Notes under the pieces: model-generated | Databases searched by the model: none | What the model was told of the DNA's origin: nothing | What the model saw: the letters and a program-made list of their open reading frames with translations, nothing else | Position numbers and translations under genes: made by a program | Shown here: positions 37,631-49,030 of the stretch, one piece after another | How positions within the stretch are numbered: the stretch's first letter is position 1 | How the letters are laid out: every line of letters begins with the position of its first letter | Origin: Rhabdornis inornatus | Lineage: Eukaryota > Chordata > Aves > Passeriformes > Rhabdornithidae | Assembly: GCA_013397075.1 (NCBI GenBank) | Contig: VWZS01000321.1 | Span: 496,001 to 560,000, forward strand | Direction of reading: 5' to 3' | DNA length: 64,000 nt

Positions 37631-38005
37631 CGTCCCTCTCCCTGGGCACACCCCGCAGCCGTGCTGAGGTCCCGAGGTCCCATTGCAGCTCCTGCCTCAG
37701 GAGCCGCGTTTTCACACAATTATTTCTGCCGGAAAAGACTTTTGACATCTCGCTTTTCCGGCCGCTGGCGCTCCCCGCGCCTTCAGGCGCTGCCCGGGCC
37801 CTGCGTCCCCCGGCACTGCCCCGGCTCGGGACCCCTCGGCGAGGCAGAGGGCAGTCCTTGTCCCGATGAGTGGGGAGCTAAGGGAAGCCGAGGGAAATCA
37901 AGGAATGAAGGAGGAGGCTGCGCTTCCCCCCGGCGGCGGCAGCAGCATCCCTGCGGCTCCCTCCGTGAGGGAGGCGGTGGCCGCCGGGGCTCGGCCGAGC
38001 CGCAC
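37631..38005. promoter_or_regulatory. CpG island, candidate promoter
   Basis: I counted about 35 CpG dinucleotides in roughly 375 bp that are clearly GC-rich, while the surrounding 60 kb has very few. Two ETS-family cores in opposite orientation, CCGGAA (37729-37734) and TTCCGG (37756-37761), lie in the island, together with a GC-rich hairpin (GCGCC/GGCGC, 37777-37790) and several GGCGG-type boxes. Such islands usually mark vertebrate transcription starts, often TATA-less and bidirectional. Plus-strand frames here (for example 37866-38069) and the minus-strand ones match no family I know, so a first exon, if present, may be 5' UTR or non-coding RNA. Strand of transcription is unresolved. CR1 fragments flank it on both sides, but the island itself does not match CR1. 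Confidence 0.7.
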
Positions 38006-38137
38006 AAGTGGTGCTGCACAAAGCACTTTTGAAAATCACCTGCAACGCTGGTGCCCCCATACCATTTAAAAGCCTTAAAGATAAAATAAAGATGCAGCCA
38101 CTGCAGCGAAAGGTGTCAGGATGTTCAGCGGGGATGG

Positions 38138-38360
38138 GAGAGGCTAGAAGAACTTGGTTTGTTTCAGCTGTAAAGTTGAAGATGGAGAACACAACAAATT
38201 CTCCCCCCTGAGGGTTACACAAAGGCTGACAGGGAAGCTGTGGATGCTCCGTCTCTGTAAGTGTTCAAGGACAGGCTGGACAGGGCTCTGAGCCACCTCT
38301 TTTCGTCTAAAGTGTCTGTGCCCACGGCAGGGATTTGGGTCTTTAAGCTCCCTTGCATCC
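38138..38360 (+). mobile_element. Internally deleted CR1 LINE 3' fragment
   Basis: Two blocks match a CR1 subfamily different from the copy that follows. The first (38138-38185) starts 'gagaggctagaagaacttgg', corresponding to ORF2 near its end. The second (38207-38360) runs from 'gaagctgtggatgctcc' through 'gtgttcaaggacaggctgga', 'cagggctctgagccacc' and 'gcccacggcaggg' into a shortened terminal block. About 150 bp of expected sequence is missing between the blocks. The copy is old and non-coding. A substitution in the second block creates a consensus splice donor (GTAAGT, 38257-38262). Confidence 0.75.
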
Positions 38361-38473
38361 CAAAGCATGCTTTGATTCTTTGAGAATTTCTCTGCAGTTG
38401 CCAGCTGTTTGTTAGAGGACATTTTTCCCTCAGTGAAGATGGCACAAGAACACGTGCAAAGCAGGGTGTAGGC
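38361..38473. other. Short spacer between two CR1 fragments
   Basis: About 110 bp with no recognised feature; it may be insertion-site DNA. Confidence 0.4.
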
Positions 38474-38780
38474 AGGCGGGGGTCGGTCTCTCCTCCCATG
38501 GAACAAGTGGCAGGCCCGGAGTAAATGGCCTCAGGTTTTGCCAGGATGGGTTTAGACGAGATTTTAAGTGAGACCCCTTCACCAAAAGGGCTGTCAAGCA
38601 TTGTAATAAACTGTCCAGGGCAGTGGTGGGGTCACCATCCCTGGGGATGTTTAAAAGACATGTAGCTGTGGCACTAAGGGACATGTTTTAGCGGTGGATT
38701 TGGCAGTGCCAGGTTATCCGTTGGACTCCGTTATTCTGGAGGTCTTTTCTAATCAAAATTATTCTCTCTGATTGTATGAT
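38474..38780 (+). mobile_element. CR1 LINE 3'-end fragment
   Basis: It begins at the same point of the CR1 consensus as the copy at 31915 (gggggtcggtctc) and runs to the 3' tip (ggaggtcttttctaat then gattgtatga). The coding remnant corresponds to the ORF2 C-terminus but is interrupted by frameshifts, so it is more decayed than the 31.9-kb copy. The landmarks 'gaccccttcaccaaaag', 'gtggtggggtcaccatccct' and 'catgtagctgtggcact' are typical. Confidence 0.9.
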
Positions 38781-40610
38781 CAAAGTTGCTTTAATCTGGA
38801 AATTAGAAGAAAGACTTAAAACCTCTTTGGAGTATCCTTCTAACAAGAATACTAGAAGTCTAATCATAAAACCTGGTAATTTTCACACTAAAAAAAAACC
38901 CTTGCATTTTATAGGTACCTCCTGTCAAAAAAGCAGGGTTGAGAATACAATCTTGCTCTTTAAAATCTTCAGTGTACTGAGTCTGAGGAACGCCTTTGTG
39001 GCACTGAGCGTTATTTGTCTGAATCCTCTGCTGTATACACACAAACAATGTTTTTGCATAATTTATATAACTGACATTTAATTACAACAATTCTGAGAAA
39101 AAGCGCAGCAAATGAATTATATGTGTAAGCTGCTGACCATAAATTTATCTAAAAGAAACCTTGGCATTGCTTTTGTTTAAGAATGCACCTGACCTTTTCT
39201 GTTCCTTTGTACAATGCAAGTATGACTGTCAGTAGGAGTTTAACAAGACCCAGACAGTAGGAAGATTGCCAACATCTCTTTACAGTGTATGTATTTACCC
39301 CAGCCTCAGATTCATTTCTTTCATGGAACACTAACTGTTGAAAAATATCTGCCTTCCAGATAAATTTGGAAGGCTTGTGTGGGGAGGGGAGGGAAAGAAT
39401 TTGGAGGTTCAGGAACATTAACTGCTTCACACCCTGCTTTTAATCTGTGAGCCCAAGCTGGGAGAGCTTTGCTTGAACTGTGTTTTCATGGGAATACTGT
39501 CTATGTAATCTACATTCATGTTAGCACTTAGGCCTCAAGACTTTGTAAATATTTCTTTAAGCTTTTCTGTATTTCTACAGAGCTTACCTGCTTCTGGTCT
39601 GCTCACACTGACTTAAAAATTAAGGCAACTGATCAGTGTGCTTTGAAGCACAGATTCAGAGAAATGCATTATTTACTTTGGAAACCCCTGGAGAGAATAA
39701 AGTGGAATACCTGAGGATTAGAAAAGTATTTTCCTGTAAATCAGAGAAGACACAGATGGGATGTTCCTAGAAAGTCTTATCTGGTGGATCTCTTTCCTCA
39801 CACCAGCCATTTGGATCATGTGGTGTGCTGGAAATAATCCCATTTACATCTTTGAGTGTCATTTTCAGAAGTCGTTTAGGCATATGTTCTTTGGGGGAGT
39901 AGAGTGCTATGGTCGGCTGTATTTGGAAAGAGGAATGCAATTTATTTTTCATTTATCAACCATAAATGATTTAGTTCTGGTACATCTGAGTCAGCATTTT
40001 CTTTGTTAGGCATTTTGCTCTTTGCACAAGGCCTTCTGCTCTCTGATTCCAAGGGAGACCTCCTATATAGAACCAGATGACTGTCAGCAGGTCTTTCATG
40101 GGAGTGTCCATCCACCAAGGTCCCTGTCAGAGGAATCTGCTTCCCACTCAGATCTGGTGCAGTGCTGACTTGTTCACGCTCTGGACATGCTGCAGATTGC
40201 ATGCACTTACAGAAGCCTTTGAATCCAGGGGTTTGTTTGTGTCCTCATTACAGCAGTCTTTGGCCACACAGTAGTATTTATTGCTCTCTTAGCTACAAAC
40301 CACTTTGCTGCTGCAGCTCCCTCCCAAACACACAGCAGAAGTTCTACTTGATTGGGTTTTAAACATAATGCGCAGCAGAGAAAACCAACCTAATATGAAA
40401 AAGAGAAGCCTATGGAAGATGCTTTCCAAAGATGCTCTTCTGGAATTGTATGAAGAGTTTAAAAGACAAATAGATTTTTACAGCCAAATCCTCTGGCCTG
40501 ACATTTCTATATCTAGCTTTCTGCAAATCAGTCAAGTTCCACAATCTTGTTGCAATTTGGAGGACCTTTACTTAGTAACTAATTCCTAGGAAAATCCACT
40601 TTTCTCACTG
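38781..40610. other. Non-coding DNA, no gene recognised
   Basis: Frames of about 80-100 codons are present on both strands without recognisable content. No repeat was identified. Confidence 0.55.
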
Positions 40611-40838
40611 CATCACAAAACCAACTAGGCTGGAAAATACCTTTGAGATCAGACTCCAACATCTTACCAGTCATAACCTTGTCAACCTAACCATGGCATT
40701 CAGTGTCACATCCAAGCTTTCCTTAAACACCTCTAGGGACAGTGACTCCACCATCCCCCTGGGCAACCCATTCCACTGTTTAATTGCTCCTTCTGTGAAG
40801 AAGTTCTTCCCAATGTCCAACCTCCTTCACTAACAGTG
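40611..40838 (-). mobile_element. CR1 LINE 3'-end fragment
   Basis: The plus strand shows the antisense CR1 tail: 'catcacaaaaccaactagg' then 'tggaaaatacctttgagatc', 'ccaacatctt', 'aacacctctagggacagtg', 'gactccaccatccccctggg', 'caacccattccactg' and 'gtgaagaagttcttccc'. This is the 3' UTR and the extreme C-terminal codons of ORF2 in reverse. The coding part is broken. Its orientation is opposite to the two CR1 tails at 38.1-38.8 kb. Confidence 0.9.
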
Positions 40839-42437
40839 ACATAAACCTGCAGGAAATGTGACTGTTACCTGTAACTAAAACAGTTGACTAAGCCAGGGTA
40901 AAAGTGGTGCTGCTGTATCTGTCAGTTTAGCTGTCTTGTATTTGTTTCCCAGCACAGTTATGAACCAGTGTGAGGCTGGCTCCCAACACTGTTAGAGTAT
41001 GTTACATAAAATTAATGTCCAATATTTTAAGCAACAGTATTTTGATGGGAAAATTTTAGTGTACTCTTAAGGCAGTGTTCAGGTGATCCTCTTCAGTTTC
41101 TAAAGATCATTGCTGTAGGCAGTTTTGTATTTCAGGGTTTCTTCCTTTATGTAAGACTTTGTTGGTAAACACACTTTTTCAATGCAGTCTAAACCTAATG
41201 TCAGTCTTTTACATAACCTTGCAGCAAGCCAGGTGAAAAACCCTGCCTGTCCTTGACCTCCAGTATGCTGTGGATCTCCAAGAAGTGAGGTAATTCAATT
41301 TCTAGGCCAGATGAGATTAGATTAATATATTAACTGGTCCACATGCATGGATTATCTGTCCTTGCATTAAATACTCTAGGAGTTTGGGACACTTGTTTTT
41401 GGTAGACAACACTGAACTTATTTTCCTGCAATATTCTTTTATGAAGGTACCAAATTAACAAGACTTCAGTTTTCTTTGTGTCTTGACAGCAGTTATGTAA
41501 TCTCTATTTTTAATTAAAATCTCCCTCTTCTTTATTGCATACAATATGCAATGATATATAAATACACATCTTTTTTTCTTCTGTACCATGACAGGTCTGT
41601 TTTACATAATTCTTTTTGTCATATTTCATAACAGCTCCTAGATGCACTGTCATTTGCTGTTCACCTTTTGGTGAAACTCTCCTGTCACTTGAGAAACAGG
41701 CACTACAACACTAACAATTAAAAGCATATTCTATGCATTTCTGTTCTTTTCCTGTAAGACTAAAAACACATTAAAGCATAGGAGTGGGACACAATGTGTT
41801 TTGGGATATTTTTTAGGTGGCTTGAAGCAAAGTTTTACTCCAGACATGTATTTTTGCTAAAGAAATTTCTCTGTGTAGCAATACCCTGCCTGTCTGTGTT
41901 TCTTCAGCAGGGGAAAAACTCACTTTAGAGTACAGGTTACATCCTGCTAATGGTAAACTCTTGTTAGTTTTGTCTGTTGGTGTGTAGGCATCAGTTAAAC
42001 ATCACACTGAGAACTGTCTTGCTGGCATAGTAATTTTATGAGTGTTATTCTGTTCTGCTTTACAAAGAAGGTTTTCCAGTCTCCACACAGCGGAAAATAC
42101 AGAGCAGTGAAAAGCTGACTTATTTTCCATTTAAATCAACTCTAAATTCACATCTTTCAGGAGCTGAATTTTTTTCTGTCCATTGGTTGCAACACTAAAA
42201 GAATAATAATTTTGTCTACTGCAATAAAGAAAAAAATATAAGACTGTTACCATCATCCACTAAGAAGTTGCAAAATGTGAATTTATTCTTATGGATCAGA
42301 TATCTAAAGCAAGTGCCATGAGCACAGATGTCTTTGCAAGGTATTTCCTAACAAGGAAAATAGCCAAGGGACAGAAGGTTATGTGTAGGCAATCCAAGTA
42401 ATGAAGTATTCTTAGGTACAGTGAGAATAATGCAGCC
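40839..42437. other. Non-coding DNA, no gene recognised
   Basis: I see nothing nameable; the region is AT-rich with short T runs. Confidence 0.55.
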
Positions 42438-42480
42438 AAAAAAAAAAAAAAAAGAAAGAAAAAGAGAAAAAGAACAAGAA
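42438..42480. repeat. Poly(A)/purine tract
   Basis: Sixteen As (42438-42453) continue into gaaagaaaaagagaaaaag-type purine sequence. There is no recognisable retroposed gene upstream, so it is best read as simple sequence. Confidence 0.8.
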
Positions 42481-44944
42481 CTTGCACAAAAAGATGTAGT
42501 TTCTTTAGCTGGGAGAAATTATATTTAAAATACTATGTTCACATAACATTCTGGCCAAGTTAGTTGCATGAGAAGGAGAATGCCAAAACTAAGTCATAGA
42601 TTGCATATATCACTTGGAAAAACCAGACTAAAAAAATGCCAGTTTTGTTTTAACATCCCTAAAGTGATTTATAAACTCAAGCTAATCTGTGGCAAAATAG
42701 TGGTCTGCAGCTTTGGTATCTTTGAAAGGTAAGATTCAAAAATTACTTATATATGGTTATCCCTTTAGTTCAATTGGTAAAAGGGTGGCATTTAGAGTAG
42801 AAAAGTTTGATTTTTTTGCTTACTGATAAAACTGGAAGGCAAATTAAATTGTATTTTTTTTCCTTTATACTTTGAGTTTTTGTTTTGTTTTAGACTGAGA
42901 AACGAAGTGGTTGGTTTAGACCTAGTCATGCATGCATGATAACAATGAACAGGAATGGCATACCTTTTTTCAGGATAGTATGCCAGAGAGTGACAGAATA
43001 TGCAAAAAAAGTCAAATTATATCCAAACAGAAGCCAGAATTGTTCTATAAGCTAAAGAGAGTCCTGTAGTACTGTCCTATTCCTGAAACATCAGCTCATT
43101 AGAATACAAGGAAAATAGTTTGTGTATCTGGTATGACATCTTGGGAAGAGATTGATAAAAAATTGAAGGAAAACATACAGGAGACTGCTGAACTCTTCAC
43201 AGTAAATCCCAGGATTTACCATATGTTGTGTGGAGTATGGATTTTACTACTTTGGGGTCTTTTTGTGAAATGTAAGAACTGTGACAAAATACAACTTTAA
43301 TACACGTGGCTTTTTCATCATTATTTTTGGGGGTTTGGGGAATTGGTTGCTTGGGGGTTTATTTTGAATTGTGTTTTTAAAGTGGAAAAAGTAGAGTATA
43401 TCTCCACTGCAGTGCAGTTATCCCCACATAACTTTCCCTGCTCTCAGTTCAACAGAGAGACTGCTAGCATATGGCACTTAGATTCTCAGATGAAAATGTT
43501 CTGTACTCCACATGAATGTGGTTTGATGTCGTGGAAACAGGGAGTAATTTGACTGAACCATTCTGAAGAATAAAATCCCGGTTAACAGATGAGAAGAGAG
43601 AATGTGAAGAGAGACTGACCATTTTAAAAATTAATCAAATAATTTAATGCTAAGATTCTAGTTGAATCAGATGTGAATATAAATATTTAGTAGGTATCTC
43701 TTGATTCCCCATGACTATTAAGAATATTTTCTTAAAGCCAGCCTCCCCTGCCCTCTTATATTCCATCTCTTTAGTCATCTCTATGCCCAGCCTGGTGCTG
43801 GGGTGATTAAGGAAGCAATGGAATAAAAGGTCCTTACTTCATTCTTTTGCTGTGCTGCTTTTTAGAGCTGGTACCTAGTTTTCCCTTATAAAACTCTGCT
43901 CTCAATGCATGGATTAGCTGTGGAAGAGAGCTGGGCAGACAGACTTCTTGGTAACTCTTTTTATGTGTACAGTCATTCAAATGCAAACATCTTCTGGGTC
44001 TGGCCCTAGTCTGTAGCCTAGATAATGGAATAAGTGATTTTTTGCTTCTAAGAATGAGACACACTTGTTTTCCAGTTGCAAACCTTTTTTACAGTCAAAA
44101 GATCTATTGACCAAATAAAAAGTCACTGAAAACTGTGACATTTTATAAAAGGCCTATAAATAATAGCCTATGCTATATAGAAGTGTTCATTTTAATCACA
44201 AACTATTTTACTGCAGAAATGTTGCATCTTAATATTGTCATTAAAATGTGGGGTTAATTTGAGATTTTTACAGCATTAAATACTGCACTGACCTAACCTG
44301 TCTCTCAAACACATAACTGGGTGTGTTTTGGGTAGTTTACTATATGTGACATTTCTAAAGTTGCTCTTTTTATCATCAAGGCACAGTTAGGCAAATGTAA
44401 TTTTTCTTTTCTTACTGTAGCATTAGGCAGCGTAAGGTGAAGCTGTGCAATGTCCCTAAGTGAAAAAATTTCAGTATGTAGCTTTTTCTTTTTAAGTGCT
44501 CTTTATTATTAGTGTTGCAGGGGTCTTCTGGTTTTCTATGCTTCAGATTTCATTCAATTATGTATTCAAGTGAGGTTGCTCCTCAATCTACAGAACTGAA
44601 AAAGCAGTCGAAAGAGAGATACCAGGCCTGAGATTTTGGCAGCAGGAAATACCTGGTTATTCCAGAGAAAACTGGAGAGGAAGCTTTAAGGAATCACTGC
44701 CAGTTCCTAGAGCTGGGCCTAGCTGAGCTCTGCTTTTACTTTCACATACATTAATACAACTTTGGGTTGGCTCTAGCATGTATGACAGGGAGCAGTCTCC
44801 AAAAACCATCTGGTAATTTCAAACAGTCTGAACACACTATACTAAGCCTTTCTTTGCCCCTGGGGTTGTGGCATAGTACTGGTATATTGCAAGAATTTTC
44901 CAGAGGCAGCTTCAGGAAACTCTTGTTAGAGCAGGTGGTCTTGA
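42481..44944. other. Non-coding DNA, no gene recognised
   Basis: No gene-like feature was found. The stretch 'agttcaattggtaaaagg' near 42768 superficially recalls a tRNA D-arm, but the rest of a tRNA is absent. Confidence 0.55.
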
Positions 44945-45040
44945 TGCCCCAAAGGGGCACAAAATTGGGAGACAAAGTCCTTTTTATGTTTTCACAGCAT
45001 AGACTGTTCTTTGCATTGTGGACACAGCACACAGTCTATG
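44945..45040. repeat. Two small hairpin-forming inverted repeats
   Basis: The first is tgcccc/ggggca with a 3-base loop (44945-44959). The second is catagactgt/acagtctatg with a 23-base loop (44998-45007 and 45031-45040). Both are perfect. Overlapping plus and minus frames of 146 and 93 codons here have no recognisable domain. Confidence 0.6.
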
Positions 45041-45886
45041 TCAAGTTTGCAGTGCTGCTTCTTCAGTGCAGGGTTTCAAGCTTGCAAAACATTTCTGGAT
45101 GCTGTCAGCTGAAATTTGGATTCTGTAATGCCTTTGGCCAGGGTTTGTATACACAGGGAAGATGTTTTTGGAACTCAAAACACATGCGTGGAGCTCCACC
45201 AAGATGAATCAGCAGCTCAGGAAACTTAGTACATCTTTCTAGGGCCAATTTTTTTCTTTTTTTTAATCTTATTTCTTTTTAACAAGTACTGGCTTCGTAC
45301 TGAACTTTTTCCGAAAACCAAATTCTTGCCCTGACAAAGCTTTGACCATTTCTGAACAAATTTATGGAATGGCCAGAAGAGCAGTGTTGCCATGGGTGTG
45401 TTCTGACCAAAATGCAACACTGAACCTATAGTACAAAATATGCAGAACATATTACAGCACCTTAAGGAAGCAGTGTGAATGTTCTCTACAGTATATAAGA
45501 GAGAGAAGGGACATCATAGGAGATGCCTGTAATCATTGTACTTTTAACAAGCTCATAGAAATCAATTTTTATCTGGCTTACTAATAGATATTGAACTGTA
45601 CATTATTTTGTTAAGAATATTTGGATTTTAGGATAAGCATGGAGTGGATATGTTTCATCGCATCACCAAAAGTTAATTTTCTTTGTATTTCAGCTAAACT
45701 GTCCCATGTTTTCACTAAAGGCATTGATGGGGGAAGTGGGTCTATGTGCATTGATTTCCCACTTAACCAGTACTTGATTATTTCCGTACTTCAGTGAGTT
45801 TATTATCCCTTGAAGACAGAAATCTTTCTAACTGATGCTGTGGTATGTTCCACAGTTATGCTTCCTCCAAGCAAATCCAGAAATCC
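45041..45886. other. Non-coding DNA, no gene recognised
   Basis: No named feature; one T-rich stretch is near 45250. Confidence 0.55.
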
Positions 45887-45930
45887 ATTTCATATCCTCT
45901 TCAATATTGAAGATTTTCAGGATATGAAAT
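45887..45930. repeat. Nested inverted repeat
   Basis: Perfect 12-base outer arms atttcatatcct (45887-45898) and aggatatgaaat (45919-45930) enclose a perfect 14-base palindrome cttcaatattgaag (45899-45912) and six unpaired bases. As a single strand it folds into about 17-19 pairs with one side bulge. The stem is short for a microRNA precursor. It may be the trace of a small foldback element or chance. Confidence 0.8.
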
Positions 45931-48900
45931 ATTGTATTGCTCTTCTGATGCTATTTCACAGCAGGAAAAATATCCAAGTATATTTAGGTATGGGAAAAAG
46001 TACAGTTTTCACACTTCGGTCCACTTTGCTGGATAAGAGGATGGCATTTTTCCAGGGCAGGGGAAAACCAACACCAAATATTTTTTGAAGCTTCATGCTT
46101 CAGAAGATTCTGCTATTCAGAGCCAATGAATAAATGCAAATAAGTTAATGGGAATGAATGAATAGGTAGGAAAAGATTGGTATTTCATCCCACACAATTT
46201 CAAACGGAATATTTTCTAACATCTGGATGGTCATTTCTTTGTCCTTGGGACAACACAGAATTTAGATGTGAAAGGCTGTGTTATCAACCCAAATACCAAT
46301 TTTTGCCCTTCATCCACCCCTCAAAAATAAAAAGGTTTCATCATAGCAAACTAGATGTGAGAGAGAACAATTTAATAAAATAAGTTTCAGATGAAGGAGA
46401 AGTTATGTTATTCTCTCATCTCGTCTCTTGCTTATGAAATTTTCTTTTTTACGGAATCCAATCAGTGAGAAAAAAACAATCCAAAGTAAGGAATGATGAT
46501 AGAGTAGGACAAAAAATATTATTTCTAGATAGCAAATGCCTCAGTGTCATTTTTCTTACTTTCATTAAATATTTCCTGCCCAAGAAAGGAGAAATTAAAA
46601 TCTGTCAAAATCAGCAGTTTTACTAAAAATGAATTGTTTTCCCCTCCTGTCCTGGGTTGCCTGATTTCTCTGCCAAATGACACATGCCAGTACATTCTAA
46701 AAGATCTGGAAATAAAGAGAGATCACTGTTTTTCCACAGGAAATTTTTGCTAACTTTCAAATGACACATTTTTAATGTGGATATTAATTACCCCAACAAC
46801 GCCAGCAGAATGCACTCTTGCAAAATAAGCAACCCATCAGAGTGGGTGAATATTCAACTAAACCCTCAGTCAAACTTAAGGACCTCTAGAGCAGGTTGAG
46901 CCACATGTCCTCCCAGAATTAGCAGACAACTGAGCACTGAGTGGTGTGACCTGAGCTGGCACCTGCCTTTATTTTCATTCACAAAAGTGAGAAACCATGC
47001 AAAACATAATTTGCTCCAAAAATACACACAAGTGAATGAACTCCTCTACCCACCTCTGACTGTGAATAGTCCAGTATGCTGAATTCAAAGGGGAACTTCT
47101 GCATCTTCTGCCAAAATTGAAGTAAAAAAACACTGAATTTTGTGCTTCTAGCAAGACTTCCCAGCTTACTATAGAATATCCAGCTGAGCAGCTGAGGTTC
47201 TTACCAAGTGCTTTCCATGTTACTGCCTGTCATTTACCATTTTCTCCTTATCCCATCCTCTGACATGGAATTCTGTGGGGATAAAGCAGCTTAACTAATG
47301 AGTATCAACAAAGTCAAAGCCAACTGACATGTGCTCAATTTTTCAAGATGATCCATAGCGATTTAATGATAGGTGACAAGTTCCAGGAAAAGGTAGCATG
47401 TAGCTTCAGGATAAAATTAGTGCTAAGATCTTCCAGGAATTTTAAAGCTACCTACAGTTTACAGTTCCCTTTCCTATTCAAAAATCTTGGGAAGAATTAC
47501 TTCATGTTACAGACACTTAAGTGATTCAGGTGGTAGAGCACATCCATTTACTTCTGTTTTAAAGCTGACTAGCAATACTTTTCACAGCTGTGCTTGCCCT
47601 TTTCCTGGGATATTCTCGCATTCTTGGGGTTTTTCTGTGTATTCTTGCATTTGTGCATGTCTTAGAACCATCCAGAAAAAGGATCAGTATTTTATGAGAA
47701 TGCAAAATACAGCTATGCTGTAAGAGAATGATTTATTACCTCGCAGTCCTGATTAAATCACTTACATGGCGAATAGAGACGTTTGCCTCACCTGCGCTTT
47801 TGTGTCTGTTGTGGGCCCTCACTATTGTTCTCTAGGTTTAGTTTTTATTTGTAGTGATGCATTTGATTGAAAATTCATTGTACCATGGCCTGGGTTTCAG
47901 GCTAATCCAAGATTTTGCCTACACATCTTCTACATTAGAAGTTTGCAATATCCCACACTGAAAATTCCTTGACTTGGTAATATCCTTCATAAAGTTCTTT
48001 GTAACTAAATTTTTATATCGTCTCCAATTTTGATTTAAAAAGCAATACAAAGATTCAAAAAACTTCCAGCTGTGCCAAAGGAAAAAATATGCATGTTCTC
48101 ATAAATTTTACATGAGTACTTGTATAGGTGAAAAGAAAAAGTACATGAAGATTTATAAAAATATAGTTTTAATAAAGGCTCCCTGCTATTCTGACTTCAT
48201 TCTTTCTCTCAAAGCTACCAAAAAATAGCTTGCAATGCTAAAATAACTGAAAAACTAGGATTGCATTCGGAAGCTCCTACTTTGGGCTATAAAATTTAGC
48301 ACCCTGAGTAAAAATAGTTGAGTTCAACAAAATGAATGTTTTTAGTGCCTAAAGACTCCCAAAAACAGCAGGGAGAAAACAGACTCAGCTTCCTAAGGAT
48401 TACCTCCCACTTCTTATTTCTTGCTTTCTAGCATATCAAATGCTCTGGTAACAGAGTCATTCAAACTTTGTTGGAAAGAACTTAGTCCTGTTTGTGTCTT
48501 CAGCTTTTCTACCATATTTACTACACATATTTGATCATTGATTTCTCTTCAAAGTGGCTCAATGTTAAGAAAACAAAAGATACTGCACAAAAAGCAGTAA
48601 ATATGTCATTCCTTAAGGACTGGATGTGATCCTAATCCAGGTGCTATGTGTTTAGGAAACCTGACAAACAGATCTCTTGATTTCAGTGACAGGACTTCAG
48701 GTATAAACAGAAAATATTTTCACGTGGTTTGATGGACACTTAAGCAGATTATGTTGGGTTTTTTTCCTTTAAAGTATAGTGTGGAAATGTAAGGCAAAGT
48801 GAATACTGGGGTACACTGGATAGCACTAAGTTTGTCCATACGAAACTGTAATCCTAATATAGACAGTGTGGGTCTTTAACATTTTGGGGGGCTTCATTAG

Positions 48901-48937
48901 AAGTGGACTCAGTACAAAGTTGTTGAGAAGTGCAGCT
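45931..48937. other. Non-coding DNA, no gene recognised
   Basis: No gene-like feature was found. A lone perfect octamer (ATGCAAAT) lies at 46134-46141. Confidence 0.55.
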
Positions 48938-49030
48938 AGAGCACAGAGTGGATCTGAGGTTGGAAAGAACCTGGGGGTGCATCTCTCCTGCCTCAGGTTA
49001 TTTCAGCTCAAATGGCACAAAACTGAGTGA
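48938..49030 (-). mobile_element. Possible CR1 LINE remnant
   Basis: 'cacagagtggatctgaggtt' followed by 'ggaaagaacctgggggtgc', 'atctctcctgcctcagg' and 'ttatttcagctcaaatgg' resembles the antisense CR1 3' tip, with spacing close to that of decayed avian copies. Similarity is weak and short, so the call is tentative. Confidence 0.35.

Noticed and set aside
37866..38069. Open frame starting in the CpG island
   Set aside because: GC-rich sequence has few stop codons, so frames here are uninformative. The composition (Ala, Gly, Pro, Arg) follows the bases, and nothing matches a known protein.
42755..42800. tRNA-like 'agttcaattggtaaaagg'
   Set aside because: It resembles only a D-arm. No matching acceptor stem, anticodon arm or T-loop sequence follows at the right spacing.
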